NCBI GenBank assembly: GCA_949987565.1
Contig: OX465105.1
Span: forward strand, 22,822,653 to 22,886,652
Length of the DNA: 64,000 nucleotides
DNA from: Luidia sarsii
Lineage: Eukaryota > Echinodermata > Asteroidea > Paxillosida > Luidiidae
Direction of reading: 5' to 3'
This document shows positions 1 through 11,756 of the stretch, piece after piece; within the stretch, counting starts at the first letter, position 1; every line of letters starts with the position of its first letter. Under the pieces are notes generated by a model. That model did no database searches. It saw only the letters and a program-made list of their open reading frames with translations, and was not told the DNA's origin. The position numbers and the translations under genes are program-made.

Positions 1-836
1 AGGTCAACCAACCAATCAGTCAATCAGACAGTCAGTCCGTGGGACAATCAGCCAATAAGTTAATGGCAGTTATGTCTCGTATTCCCCCATCACTTAAATT
101 AACCCTCATTTAAGCAGGAGTATGGACTGAATTCTTTGGTGGTGTCTCGGTGATTCTTATTCTTTGGTCGTGCAAACGTTTGATGCCTTTTTGCAACAGG
201 CAAACCCCACATCTGTAATTTTGGTACCTAATCCTGATGAGCTGTGACAATGACAGTATTAAGTTAATTGATTTCAAACGATTTTATCAAAATGATCACC
301 CGGGTGATCATAAGGGCTTTATCTACCATCCTACCGAATAGCCTTGGAATTGATGCACGCACACCAGATATCTGAATTGGGGAAATCTTGCACTGTTCTA
401 AGGACTAACAGAAATAAAAGAAGAAATCAAAAACAGAAATCTGATCTCTATAATTCCAGAACTTTGATTTGAAAAAAAACGCTGAATTTTATGCACAGTT
501 CTAAGTCTTTCACATTCAATGAAAATACCCCCCCAAAATGTTTGTAGGTGCTTGGAAAGATATGGATGACATTGTTTGAGCATGACACTGAACCAACCCC
601 AGCAATTTTCTTTCATTCAAATAAAAGTATTTCATGATAGGGATCAGTCTTTAAAACTTGTGCTTTTATATCCTAATATCCCTAGGCCTTCCCCCCCCCC
701 ATAAAAACTCCTACAGGTAGATTGAGTAGGACTGTGAATGTTAGGCATGAATTTGTGGACATTGCAATATCCTGTGTCCCATGTAGCAATTGCCTTATCG
801 TAGCTGCAATGTGATGTTGTGATACGACCCATTCTA

Positions 837-1320
837 AAGCCGCGTCCGCACTGGACTTAGAATGGGTAAACTAACTGAGCAAATGGGTAAATTGACCATT
901 TTAAGTCCAGTGCGGACAGCCCAGGAAGTTTTCCTCCCAGGTAACTTACCCGACTCCAGTGGGTAGTTTAACCGACCAACTTCTGCCCGGTTAAATTGAC
1001 CAGGTAAGTTTAACCGAGTCGATAAGTCCAATCCGGACATGACGTCTCGGTAAACGACTCGGTAAAAAACCACATCCGGCGCCCCGCATGTTACGTTACT
1101 GTATGCAAGACTCGTGCGGGCGCAGGGTAACAACGTGTTTGTGTACCTAGTGTACATGCACATGTACATGTACATGTACATGAGTCGGTTAGTTTTACCA
1201 ATCGTCTCGGTTAGTTTACCCGAGTCGAAAAGTCCAAGTGCGGACGCCGGGAAGATTTACCCATTGGAATGTTACCCACGGGCTCGGTAAAAAAATAAGT
1301 CCAGTGCGGACACGGCTTAA
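837..1320. mobile_element. MITE, Harbinger-like, family A copy 1
   Basis: The ends are inverted copies of each other: the left end reads AGCCGCGTCCGCACTGGACT and the right end is its near reverse complement, finishing GTGCGGACACGGCT. TAA lies on both outer sides, which fits the 3-bp TWA target duplications of PIF/Harbinger elements. The interior repeats motifs such as CTCGGTTA and CCGAGTCG in both orientations. There is no transposase. A close copy lies at 3729 and a more distant one at 6031. Confidence 0.75.
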
Positions 1321-1965
1321 GCCAACATCCATTGTAAGATGACATGGCTCTCACTCATTGGCACACACCCACCACCACCATAAAGTGTCCCATTCAACCC
1401 TTGCAGCTATATGGCCGTGTATATAGTTTTCATTGGTAATAGTTTTTTTGGTTTTTTTTTTTTAGTTTTTTGCCTGTGCTATTCTGCCAAAATTATTTGA
1501 TCCCCCCCCCTTCCCATAAATTTGATTAGGGATTCGGACATTTATTTTTGTCTTTGCGAGAAATTTGGTCGTGGAATTGTCCCAGCCATTTAGTGGTGAC
1601 TAGAAGCACTTGTCACCTCTGCCATTTTACCACTCCAATTGCTTTAGTGCCTCATATTCCCTGATAAGGGAGTGGAAAAATGGCGGCAGCTAATGCCACA
1701 AAAAGAAATACTGAGCAGATATTTGTTTGTTGTTGAGGTTGTTGTTTTGCTGCCAGCAACAGTGCTTGCTTTTGAGGTGAATTTACCACACCAGGCTAGA
1801 ATGGGTTCCACTATATTTTTCACGGCCCCATATTTAGTTGCTTTTTGGTAAAGCCAAGAATTTCTGGGCTAACGCCACAAGCAAAGAATCTTGCATTATG
1901 GGAACTTAGCATATGCGCAGGATCCAAATGCCGTTCTTACCTGTGAAAATAATGCTGGGCTGACA

Positions 1966-2180
1966 TAAAGCCAGACTTGTATTTGAGTCCTAGTCCAAGT
2001 CCGTAGCTCCCAGTCCAAGTGCAAGACGGGTCTGAGCTCATGTCCCAAGTCACATCTCTCAAATCTGAGTCACGTCTCTTGAGTCTGAGTCACTTCTCTC
2101 GAGACCGAGTCCACATCCAAGTCAGTAGGTCTGAGTCTCCGAGTCTATTGGGAATTGAGTCTTGAGTCATGGAAAGTAAG
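1966..2180. repeat. Degenerate GAGTC-rich simple repeat
   Basis: Loose repeats of GAGTC, AAGTC and their variants, such as GTCTGAGTCAC and TCTCGAGACCGAGTC, run through this stretch. Similar GACTC-rich text occurs at 59130-59240 and 59480-59575 in intron 8, so it is a dispersed low-complexity type. Confidence 0.5.
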
Positions 2181-2228
2181 ACACAAGGTAGACAGGAGTG
2201 TGAGCCACTAGCCATACAAGTCTGACTT

Positions 2229-2605
2229 AAAGCCCCTACACAACATTGGTAAGATCGAAAAACAGAAATGTTCACAGATTTACATGAAACTTAATCAGTT
2301 TGAAGATGGTTATAGTAGAAACCTCTCTCTGAAATATTTCTGCCTAAAATGTTGTATTTTGGGAGAAATAAGTAAAAGAAATAGTTTATATCTCACCGAG
2401 ATCTAAACTATAATTTTTTTTCGGAACAGTACGGCGTTGAATGGTCCATTTTCGCGAAACAAATAAGCGGTTTTCACAATTTTCTCGAGACTCGGTTGGC
2501 GGATTGAGCTGAAATTTTCACAGGTGTGCTATTTGATGCATATGTTGGATCAGACAATGTATGGATGCTATTCCTTGACCTCGACCAATGTTGTGTAGGG
2601 GCTTT
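2229..2605 (+). mobile_element. 377-bp MITE, family B copy 1
   Basis: It begins AAAGCCCCTACACAACATTG and ends with the reverse complement. The interior has no coding potential. An inverted copy of nearly the same length lies at 8246-8623, and the two agree over most of their length. TTAA- or TAA-like flanks suggest a Harbinger-type or TTAA-targeting element; I cannot decide which. Confidence 0.75.
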
Positions 2606-3728
2606 GAGAAAAGAATTTTCTGTTTTTGTAATCACCATTTTCACGATAGCCGTAACAGATTCCTTGATTACTGGGCCCAGCCCGTTACCTTAGTCACTGG
2701 AAAATCACACATGAACAGAGGGCAGTTCCATGCTGAGCTGTGAAACAGTCTTCACGTCAGCACCCAATTTTTTGTCTGCAAACGCTAGCAGGATTTTTCC
2801 ACATTCCACGCATTGGGCCTGTACTCAATGCTCGTTTTCTTCACATGTACCCTTAGAGATGACATCATTTTTCCCTCAATCAATGTCAGATACCTGTAGC
2901 ACGAGTTTGTGACTCGATAAATTGTATGCTAATGAATTATGTACATTATTACAAGGACCGGTATTTCATTTGTATAATAAAAATAGTAATAATAATTGAA
3001 GGACTTCTAAGATATCATTTTCTTACATATTTAATGGCGATGCATTCTTTATCCTTCCATTTCCTTGGATCAGTAGGTAAATTTTCCGATGTTGTAAATC
3101 ATATTATTGTGCAAATAAGAAATGAATGTACATTTGCATGTTCTTGTACTGTATGCCATGTGTAGTGTATAGTAGGCCAGAAAACCAAGTGATTTGTATC
3201 GGTGATTAGTGTTTACAAATCTTACGGTAATGCTCAGGAGGTTCTGCTTCAATTTGCCTTCGGTTTTTTTTTAATCAGGTTTTAGCTTGACTCCCTTTGC
3301 AGTCTCATGCAGAGAGACTTTTTACAGAATGTTGTCAAGGCATGTTTGGGTATGTTGTCCAAGCCTCACATACTAAATCTCCACTCACACACCATGCATT
3401 TACATTTCAATGCAGTACCTTCCAGTCTCCCAAATTACCTGGGACCAGTTAGTGGTTCGAAAACATTACAAACTTCCTGCAGGCCACTCCACTATGATTT
3501 TTTTTTTATGTGAATGAAAAGAAAAGTAAATTTTCTTGTTTTCAATGTCAGCTGTACAAGCATGTTTCATCTGGAACTCATCATGTGAATATCAAGCATT
3601 TAAAAAAAGTAATGGATGTAATTATAGGAAAATGGATTTATAAGTAGTGTAAAGATAAAGGGGAAGCCAATATTTGGTAACTGTTCTTGGGGAAAAGGGT
3701 GAAGTCTGAATTTTGTCACATTTTGTCT

Positions 3729-4182
3729 AAGCCGCGTCCGCACTGGACTTAAAATGGGTAAACTAACCGAGCAAATGGGTAAATTGACCATGTTAAGTCC
3801 AGTGCGGACAGCCCAGGAAGTTTTCCTCCCTCTAGTGGGTAGTTTAACCGACCAACTTATGCCCGGTTAAATTGACCAGGTCAGTTTAATCGAGTCGATA
3901 AGTCCAATCCGGACACGACGTCTCGGTAAGTGACTCGGTTTAAAACCACATCCGGCGCCCCGCACGTTACGTTACTGTATGCAAGACTCGTGCGGGCACA
4001 GGGTAACAACGTGTTTGTGTACCTAGAGTACATGCACATTTACATGAGTCGGTTAGTTTTACCGATCGTCTCGGTTAGTTTACCCGAGTCGAAAAGTCCA
4101 AGTGCGAACGCCGGGAAGATTTACCCATTGGAATGTTACCCACGGGCTCGGTAAAAAAATAAATCCAGTGTGGACACGGCTT
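3729..4182. mobile_element. MITE, Harbinger-like, family A copy 2
   Basis: This is highly similar to 837-1320 along its whole length, with the same terminal inverted repeats. It is about 30 bp shorter, mainly through loss of part of the GTACAT run and of a short segment after the first inner palindrome. TAA flanks both ends. It is non-coding. Confidence 0.75.
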
Positions 4183-5202
4183 TAAAATTCAGGATCTGGA
4201 AGTTTGGAAGGCAAACACTAAGCACAGCGTGTACAGCAATAACTGCAGAATGGTGGCTTTGCCGTTGGCTAGACTGGAAAAACAATTATATAGAAACCTT
4301 GTGAAAAGAAATCTACAAACGGGTATTTCAATGTAGAAGACAAATCGATGCATCTTGGGGTTAATTTTGGATAGATCCATTACACCGTTAGACCATTGAG
4401 CGCATTAAACAATCGTTTAATGTTGCGCTTAAATGTGCCACACCTCCGCTATTTCCTATGGCTTGGAATTTTCTGGTGATTTTGTTGTTTCACGTTCCTG
4501 TTTGCAGCTCCAATGAGCCCAGAGGTCAGTCGCTGTGTATGTTCAGTTGCCAAATTATTGAAGTTTCCTAAATGTACGGATTTGAGCATACATGCCCCCA
4601 GCTATGACTATGGTTATGATTTGGAGGGTGTTTATCGGAAAGAAGAGCAAATAAACCTTTCCATGATTACATTATTTCCTCTTAGCACCCTTCCCCCATC
4701 TAATCTGAGGGTCTATCAACTTATCTAAAAATTTCTGAAACTTCAAACTTTACCTTAATCAGTACTACTAATTGTTACAGACAGTTTGAAGAAATAAACT
4801 ATTCAGGTAAATACGTGGATGTTTTTTCATTGTTTATGTCTTGTTACTTTGTGCCATCAAAGGATAAAGATTTTCTTGGTAATTTTAGGAAGAAAAAAAT
4901 TTAATAAGAAGTTGTATGCTAAATCATGTCAAAAGACAAAGTGTCCTTTTAGAGAGGAATTGAGTGATCACTCTGACTGTGAGCGCTCTAAGAAAAATCC
5001 TGCTTGGATTGGAACATCAGCCCCGCCCCCAAAGATCACATACCCCCACAATGGCATTCAGCTTCAAACAACAAACGGCTGCTTGGGATACACCGGTGCA
5101 GTAAACCAGAGACTTTCATGGTTTAAATCCAAATCCAGACAAAGTTCCATTGATATACATGTATATATATTTTGTTACCTTGCAAATTGAACAATTAGCA
5201 AA

Positions 5203-5275
5203 GAAAACTTTGACTTGAACCCGAGACCTCTGGATTAACGTACCAGCGCCTTCCTTAATTGTCGACTAGCCATTG
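5203..5275 (-). repeat. tRNA-derived SINE fragment
   Basis: On the minus strand it reads through a B-box-like CGGGTTCAAGTC into the tail AAAGTTTTCTTTGCTAAT. The same join of B box and tail is found at 17494-17587 and, with variation, at 25809 and 26778. I read it as a 5'-degraded SINE copy. Confidence 0.5.
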
Positions 5276-5332
5276 AATTTTTAACTTGCTATAACATGAC
5301 TAACATCTCTCTCTTTCCCTCCCTCCCTCTCT

Positions 5333-5441
<109 letters not shown>

Positions 5442-5710
5442 CCTCTCTCCCTCTCTCTCTGCCGTTCACCCCCCCCCTTCTTCCCTCTCTTCTTGGTCTC
5501 GCATCAATTTCGTGTCCGTCTTTCCGTCCCACCCCTTCTCCAAAAACCTTGACTCCACCTCAACCCTTCTCCGTCCCAACCCTTTGTCCCTAATCCTCTC
5601 CCCGATAATCCGACCCTCTGTGTCGCACAAACCCAAACCAATCACCCCCCCCCCTCCCCCCTCACCATCTGCCGTTTCCATCTATCTAACCCCCTCTTGT
5701 CTCTTCGTAG

Positions 5711-5785
5711 AAACAAGTCCTGCTGGGTGTGGCAATCTGCGCACTGGTACTTGTCGTGCTGGTGGCCGTCATCACTTTAGTCTGA
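5711..5785 (+). CDS. Putative terminal exon with C-terminal transmembrane tail
   Basis: A strong acceptor (pyrimidine-rich run ending TTCGTAG) is followed by an open frame of 24 codons and a TGA stop. The peptide starts KQVLLGVAIC and ends AVITLV; after Lys-Gln it is almost wholly hydrophobic, about 20 residues, enough for one membrane helix that ends the protein. This is the layout of tail-anchored proteins such as SNAREs (syntaxins, VAMPs), whose last exon often carries the membrane anchor. That family link is inference from layout only; no SNARE helix is visible upstream. The other two frames of the exon are not hydrophobic. AATAAA signals follow at 5906 and 5930. Upstream exons were not found in the window, so the gene is partial and unnamed. 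Confidence 0.45.
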   Translation, partial: KQVLLGVAICALVLVVLVAVITLV

Positions 5786-5905
5786 CGATCCCCCGGCAAG
5801 TGTGGTCACTGAGAGAGGCACGATGTAGAATGGACCACGCTTTAAATAACCTTCCCCCAAAAATTCATCAAGCCCTACACAATTACCAGTATACAGCTAT
5901 TGGTA

Positions 5906-5935
5906 AATAAATCAGCAGCCAAACAAGCAAATAAA
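5906..5935 (+). terminator. Candidate polyadenylation signals
   Basis: AATAAA occurs at 5906-5911 and again at 5930-5935, 120-150 bp after the stop of the putative terminal exon. The spacing would suit a short 3' UTR. The sequence beyond is A/T-rich and offers many other weak signals, so usage is uncertain. Confidence 0.4.
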
Positions 5936-6030
5936 CACATCTACAAGCACACTAAAATACCCTAATACCTAATACAACCAGACTCAAAGTCTTCAATGAA
6001 CACATCGCCCCTGGTGGGAGAGGAGACTAT

Positions 6031-6424
6031 AAGCCGCATTTCCACTGGACTTATTTTGGTGAAAGTAACCGAGACTATGGTTACTTTTCCCATTTTAAGT
6101 CCAGTGGAAACGGCCCAGTTAAATTTCCTCTCGGTTACTTTAACCGAGCCAAATGGTTACTTTCACCGGCCAACCTCTGCCCAGTCAAAGTGACCAGGTA
6201 AGTTTAACCGAGCCGATTAGTCCAGTGGAAACGCACCACTCAGTAAAACGCGACTCGGTGTACATGCACTGTGCACAAATGATATTTGGCAGCTCGGTTA
6301 CTTTAACCATCGTCCCGGTTAAATTGACCAACTCAAATGTCCAAGTTTGAACGACGGTCAAATGTGAACATTGGAAATTTAACCATCGTCTCGGTTAAAT
6401 TTTAGTCCAGTGGAAACGCGGCTT
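6031..6424. mobile_element. MITE, family A, divergent copy 3
   Basis: The ends AAGCCGCATTTCCACTGGAC and GTCCAGTGGAAACGCGGCTT are inverted repeats. Inner motifs such as CTCGGTTA, TTTAACCGAG and CCAACCTCTGCCC match those of the copies at 837 and 3729, but the terminal sequence has diverged. It is non-coding. Confidence 0.7.
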
Positions 6425-8245
6425 ATGACAAATCGGCAATTGTCAAACAATGTCATGACAAGAACCACAGCATCAACTGGGAAGCAGCATACCTCATCGT
6501 ACCAGTAAACAGATGGCACCCAAGACACATTAGGGAAGCCATTGAAATGTGCAAACATGACAGTAGTACCCCCAGATATTGGCTTCAACTTTAGCAACAT
6601 CTGGTGTCCCCTACTCCCGATCAATAGGTCTTCTATACCTACGGTCAATACCCACATCTCTACCCCAGGTCCTCCCCTACCTACATCACCCATGGTAGAG
6701 TCGTGCTTCACTAATCACACCATCAACCAACCACGGGATTAGGATCCAAGATCTTCCCGCCTAGAACTTCCTGCCAAGAGGTTACACATCAACGAGCTTC
6801 CAGGCCACCTCAATCCTGCCTGCGGGTACTCAAATCCATCCCTAACACCAGGCCGGTATTCTCCCTCCTGAAGACGGACAGAGCACACTGTCCGAAATAT
6901 TGAGTGTAAAACCCCTGGTTCTTTTCTGAACCACACTCACTCGCAAAAGAGATTATTTTACATGGTGTCACCGCAAACCTATACAGTACTCCTTTTTTAA
7001 GTACCACCACCATGCATAGCCTTATTATTTATCCTAATACCCAACAAACAAACAAACAAACATCCCAATAGTTCAAACAAACAAAACATGCACTAAAACA
7101 CGTCAAACAAACAAACAAACAAACAAACAGACACCCCATGGCACATAACTCTTGTCTATTAAAACATCCCATGTCTAATTAAACTGTAAGCCTGCAAAAT
7201 AATGCATGTATAGTGTATTCAAGCCATGAAAATAATGATTCCAAGTTGTGTAGATAATCTACGAGTATGAATATAGCATTGGCATTTTGAAGTGATTTTT
7301 AAAAAAGATAATAGAATATGATAGGGTCTCTGATTATGTGCAATAACGTAAATTATTAACACAGGCCAAATGGTAGAGTGCAATCCCAAATATTTACATC
7401 CCCAGTGAAGTTGCAGTATTTAGTATGAAACATCTGAGTTTATTATAATTATAAAAAGTGATAAAAATATACCAAAATATAGTAGAAAGGTGAATCAGGT
7501 GAACATGATAATTTTAATATTTAAGTTTAGAATCAGAAACTGTTATTTAGATATTAAAAACAGAGAGAACCCAAAAAATTAAAAAATCCAGATATTCCAA
7601 CCATCCGAAAGATTTCTTTAAAGAAATATATTTATAGCCTTTCATGATCTCTCTAGGGAATGCAGGGAACGAATAATTATTTCTTGGAGTGATTACTGAT
7701 CTAGTTTCACACATTTGCTTCTGCACACTGACAGCAAAAATACCATTTTAAGATCGTAAGTATGGTGTTTAATACTTTTGAACTGATAATGTTAAGTTAG
7801 ATTTAGTGGTCTCTAACGATAAATGATACGCTGTTACGTTTCATCGGTCATTCCCAAGAATTTGTTCGGTCGTTTCTGTGTGGCTTGGTGCTGTGACAAA
7901 CAAGTGTGCACTGCATCACCCAGTGTAGCCAGGGAAAATCTCGGTTCAATTTTTGGTGGAGACTGCCAAATTGCACCTTAGCTAAAAGAAAAATTACACA
8001 TAATCATGTCACCTACTACCTATTGGGTAATTTATCGAATGTATATTCATAGTACTATTTAATTTGCACGGTCGTTATTAAGGCATTATGTCGCATGAGT
8101 TGTGTTAGCTATAAAAAAAATATGAAAGGGTCTCTGCATATCACAGTCAAGCTCATTTTCTGCTTTCATCTATTAAGTGATAATAGGGGATGATTAAGTG
8201 ATAATAGGCCCTTTAAAGATAACATGTCTATTGCAGCAGCCCTTT

Positions 8246-8623
8246 AAAGCCCCTACACAACACTGGTCGAGGTCAAAGAATAGCATCCATACGTCGTCTG
8301 ATCCAACATATGCATGAAATAGCACACCTGTGAAAATTTCAGCTCAATCCGCCAACCGAGTCTCGAGAAAATCGTGAAAACCGCTTCATTTGTTTTGCGA
8401 AAATGCAGCATTCAACGCCGTACTGTTCCGAAAAATAGTTTAGATCTCGGTGAGACGTTAACTATTTCTTTTACTCATTTCTCCCAAAAATCTACATTTT
8501 AGGCAGAAATATTTCAGTGAGAGGTTTCTACTATAACCATCTTCAAACTGAAAAAGTTTCATGTAAACCTGTGAACATTTCTGTTTTTCGATCTTACCAA
8601 TGTTGTGTTACTATAGGGGCTTT
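8246..8623 (-). mobile_element. 377-bp MITE, family B copy 2 (inverted)
   Basis: This is the reverse complement of 2229-2605 with high identity across the element. Its right end carries a small insertion (TACTA) within the terminal repeat GTTGTGTAGGGGCTTT. TTTAAA lies at both borders. It is non-coding. Confidence 0.75.
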
Positions 8624-8657
8624 AAAGAACAATCTTTGGATAACATTAATGTAGTGT

Positions 8658-9066
8658 TTAGGCCCGGCGTCATGCCAAAAAGTGTCCCTGCTAAAAACGG
8701 TCCGCTCATTAGCATACTGATCGCTGATTGGTTTAAGCATGGATGACATCATTGCAATCCCGCGGTAGCTTGGCAAATAGTGTCCGTGCCAGCGCCACCG
8801 TGGCTACTTGGCGGACAGTATTTGGCAAAGACCAGATAGTATTTCGCAGCTACATGGCGGACAGTATTTGTTAAGGAACGGACAGTATTCCCACTCTTGA
8901 ACGGACACTTTTGAGCAGCGGACACTATTTGGCACGTAATACGTGCCAAATGGTGTCCTTGTCAACTGTGCTTGCGCAACCGCCTTTATTGGACCAATCA
9001 GCGATCAGTATCCTAATGAGCGGACAGTATTTGGCAGCGGACACTTCTTGGCATGAACCGGCCTAA
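8658..9066. mobile_element. MITE with GGCC ends
   Basis: The ends TTAGGCCCGGCGTCATGCC and GGCATGAACCGGCCTAA are imperfect inverted repeats. The interior repeats GGACAGTATTTGGCA-type phrases in both orientations, with a central palindrome around GGCACGTAATACGTGCC. Sub-terminal blocks with ATCAGCGATCAGTAT also face each other. It is non-coding; the superfamily is not assigned. Confidence 0.65.
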
Positions 9067-9228
9067 TTTGTGTATTGATAACGAACCTATTATCGAAGCT
9101 GCACGGAGGAAAATAAAATGGAATTATTTAGCAAGGGAACTAATGCTTGAATTTTGTTTGTTTGTTGGTTGGTTGGTTAGTTTGGGGGGTTAAAGAATTC
9201 AATCTTCTTTCGGGGTTTTTTGGTGTGT

Positions 9229-9603
9229 TTTTTAAAACGCAGTGGCTGTTGTTACGGCAGTCGTCCGTGTGGTTACCTGACTTCACAGTATTTAGCAGGA
9301 TGTTTAGCTCTTGGAACCAGACTATCAGCTAATAGACTGATGGTGATATACAAAAATGTTGCAAACTGCTTACTGACTAAAATTACCAAAATGTAAATCT
9401 TAAAATTTAGTGGGCCTGACGTTTTGATCCTAGCAGGACCTTTCTCTGCCTTTGAGAAAGGTCCTGCTAGGATCGAAACGTCAGGCCCACTAAATTTTAA
9501 GCTAATAGACTGGTTCAACCAGCCTGCAATGCTGACGAAATACAATCAAGTCAGGGAACCACACGGACGACTGCCGTAACAACAGCCACTGCGTTTTTAA
9601 AAT
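9229..9603. mobile_element. Fold-back element with ~54-bp arms
   Basis: The outer arms (9229-9282 and 9549-9603) are near-perfect inverted repeats that include CAGTGGCTGTTGTTACGGCA and its complement. Inside them lies a second, almost perfect palindrome (9399-9501), so the whole element could form a nested hairpin. There is no coding sequence. Confidence 0.8.
9399..9501. repeat. Palindromic dimer of the GATCCTAGCAGGACC repeat
   Basis: Two ~45-bp arms reading CTTAAAATTTAGTGGGCCTG... and the reverse complement meet near 9450. The arm contains the module GGTCCTGCTAGGATCGAAAC. Single or degenerate copies of this module occur many times in the window (about 24550, 25640, 25690, 25930, 35800, 49890, 50660, 52690, 56090, 59620, 61430 and 61950); another dimer is at 11647. 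Confidence 0.85.
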
Positions 9604-9718
9604 GATCACTGAAAAGGTATTGAATCCCCTTAAAACGATTCTATTATCTCAGGTTCAGGCTTGGGATTCTGGACCACACACAAACAACCTTGAAAATACA
9701 AGTTGGGGTTTATCGCTT

Positions 9719-10599
9719 AAAGGGGAATGACACCCAGAGAAAATTGCTGGCTTATCTGATTGGGTGTTAAAAACAACCTACAATTACCTATATGCTACTC
9801 ACCTACGAGTTTCATAAAGAGGGAAAAATCATGGAATTCGGTGGTCGAATTCGCGTTCCCGCAAACCGCCATCTTTTCGAATGGCCCGCCGGTCACTGCG
9901 GGGGTATGACATCGCAACGGAAAACTCCCGCATGGGCCCGGACGGATGTACCCCTACTACATGTATATACTGCGTGCAGTTATACACTTGCCAGTTGAAC
10001 GATGGTGTACTGCCAGGCTTAGTTTGGAATTGGATGTCAAAATGCCTGCGGGAATAAAAGCTGGGAAAATCTTTCCATGCAGTTCTCAACTATAAGGATA
10101 AGAGACCTGAGTTTTTTTAGGAAGTGGGCTGCGGCCATCAAAGTTGAGAAATTTCTCAAAGTCGAGACTAGATCGAGACTATACGCAATCACCACGCAAC
10201 AAATCACGTCATTTCAACTGCATACTTTGATGGCCGCAACCCACTTCCTAAACAACCCAGGTCTCTTGTCCTTGTTGGGAACTGCATGGAAATATTTCCC
10301 CAGCTTTTTCCCGCTGGTATTTGACATCCAAAAGCCTGGCAGTATACTATACCATCGGTCAGCTCGCGAGTGTATAACCAAGTAGGTATTAGGCGAGCTT
10401 GGTGTAACTGCACGCAGTATAGTATAGGGGTACATCCGTCCGGGCCCATGCGGGAGTTTTCCGTTGCGATGTCATAGCCCCCCCCCCCCCCCCCCCCGCA
10501 GTGACTGGCGGGCCATTCGTAATTATAGGTAATTGTAGGTTGTTTTTAACACCCAATCAGATAAGCCAACATTATTTTTCTCTGGATTTCATTCCCCTA
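9719..10599. mobile_element. ~880-bp inverted-repeat element (family C)
   Basis: It begins AAAGGGGAATGACACCCAGA and ends with the near reverse complement (TCTGGATTTCATTCCCCT). The sub-terminal blocks on the two sides are inverted copies of each other for roughly 300 bp, and the centre holds a further palindrome around GAAGTGGGCTGCGGCCATCA. A second copy at 31827-33800 is split by an insertion, and a fragment of the same left end is at 58200. It is non-coding. Confidence 0.75.
10481..10498. repeat. Poly-C run inside family C element
   Basis: A run of about 17 C residues where the sister copies have far fewer. A similar C-run is in the right half of the other copy near 33706-33722. Confidence 0.7.
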
Positions 10600-10867
10600 T
10601 TTTCCTGTTCAGTACAAGAGAATTGACTAAACTGCGGTCAAAAACTTGTTGTTTTATACCTGTGACATTATACATGCATTTTGTAGAAAAAAAAACAAAT
10701 CAAATCTTTCTTTTCGTAAACGGCCATACTTTCTAGTCAAATGGCTCGCGGCCCTAGCGAAAGGGTAACGTTTGTTGGAGCAACTCTCTCCCGAGATATA
10801 AACATACATCAGGTATTGACGTCCCTGCACACCGATCCGTATCCGTACACTGACCGTACCACTCCGT

Positions 10868-11110
10868 ATTGTGGAGCAACTCTGTGAAGAGTCGACGCTC
10901 GTCTCAGCCGAGAATAATTGACTAGTTGTGTTGTGGACCAACACAGAAGAGTCAGCGCTATTCTAAGCTGAGAATGATTATTATTATTATTGGCTACAAT
11001 GTACATGTACATAATATTGATTTAGTTATTGTGGAGCAACCCTGTGAAGAGTCGGCGCTCGTCTCAGCCGAGAATAATTTGCTACAATGTACATGTGTTG
11101 TGCAGCAACC
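10868..11110 (+). repeat. Irregular tandem repeat (GTGGAGCAAC unit)
   Basis: Three to four partial copies of a unit containing TGTGGAGCAAC, GAAGAGTC, GCGCTCGTCTCAGCC and GAGAATAATT occur at about 10870, 10930, 11030 and 11100. The spacing is uneven because simple-sequence stretches (ATTATTATT, ACATGTAC) separate them. Confidence 0.65.
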
Positions 11111-11201
11111 CTCACTCGCCCAAGTACTGAAGTAGTCATAGATATGTTATGATGTTTGCGTGGAGGAGAATGTAATTCAATTTAAGTACGGACGTCCGTA
11201 C

Positions 11202-11338
11202 TATAATTCGAGAGTCGCGGGTTCGAATCCCGCCCGAGCTGCGTGAATTTGTTTTTATCAGGCATCGGGCAAAGCGCTGAGCATTCAGTGTTTATCACGT
11301 CGAGCAAGGGTAAAAAAAAAACCTCATTGATTTTAATT
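11202..11338 (+). repeat. tRNA-like SINE or half fold-back element
   Basis: It contains a perfect tRNA T-arm, GCGGGTTCGAATCCCGC, followed by CCGAGCTGC and then TCAGGCATCGGGCAA and GTTTATCACGTCGAGCA. The same order is found at 35101-35288, where the second half is also present inverted on the left. Here the left arm is missing, so this copy is truncated. Confidence 0.65.
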
Positions 11339-11568
11339 ACTGAAGTCGTGTTCTTTCGTTTTGTACCGTCCGCTCTGTACGTTGAACGTTGACGATGAGT
11401 ACCCAATCGGAATTCTGGGAAGACAAGTACATCCGCTCTATTCAGAACCATCCAATCATATGCGCTGCTACGACGACTCAGCGTTAATATTCATGAGTAC
11501 TGAATTCAATCTACTTTTGACAGCGAAACTGAGTGGGGGTACACGCTTACATTCAATGTATACACAAA

Positions 11569-11587
11569 GGGTTAGGGTTAGGGTTAG
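11569..11587 (+). repeat. Short interstitial telomere-like repeat
   Basis: About three units of GGGTTA in a row. This is short enough to arise by chance or as part of a repeat, and no longer telomeric array surrounds it. Confidence 0.6.
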
Positions 11588-11646
11588 TCGCGCATGCGCA
11601 GATCTATGTTCGTACTAGATTAATTTCCTTACATCGATAACCATGT

Positions 11647-11756
11647 CTGAAATTTAGTGGGCCTGACGTTTCGATCCTAGCAGGACCTTTCTCAAAGGCA
11701 GATCTAGTCATAGAAAGGTCCTGCTAGGATCGAAACGTCAGCCCCACTAAATTTCA
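11647..11756. repeat. Palindromic dimer of the GATCCTAGCAGGACC repeat
   Basis: Two ~47-bp arms (CTGAAATTTAGTGGGCCTGA and its complement) are separated by about 14 bp. It is the same family as 9399-9501. The right side continues into GCATTTTGGTAATTTTAGTC and CAGTAAGCAGTTTGCAACAT, the flank also seen next to other copies. Confidence 0.8.

Noticed and set aside
11569..11587. Interstitial telomere from chromosome fusion
   Set aside because: Only about three units; too short and isolated to support a fusion.
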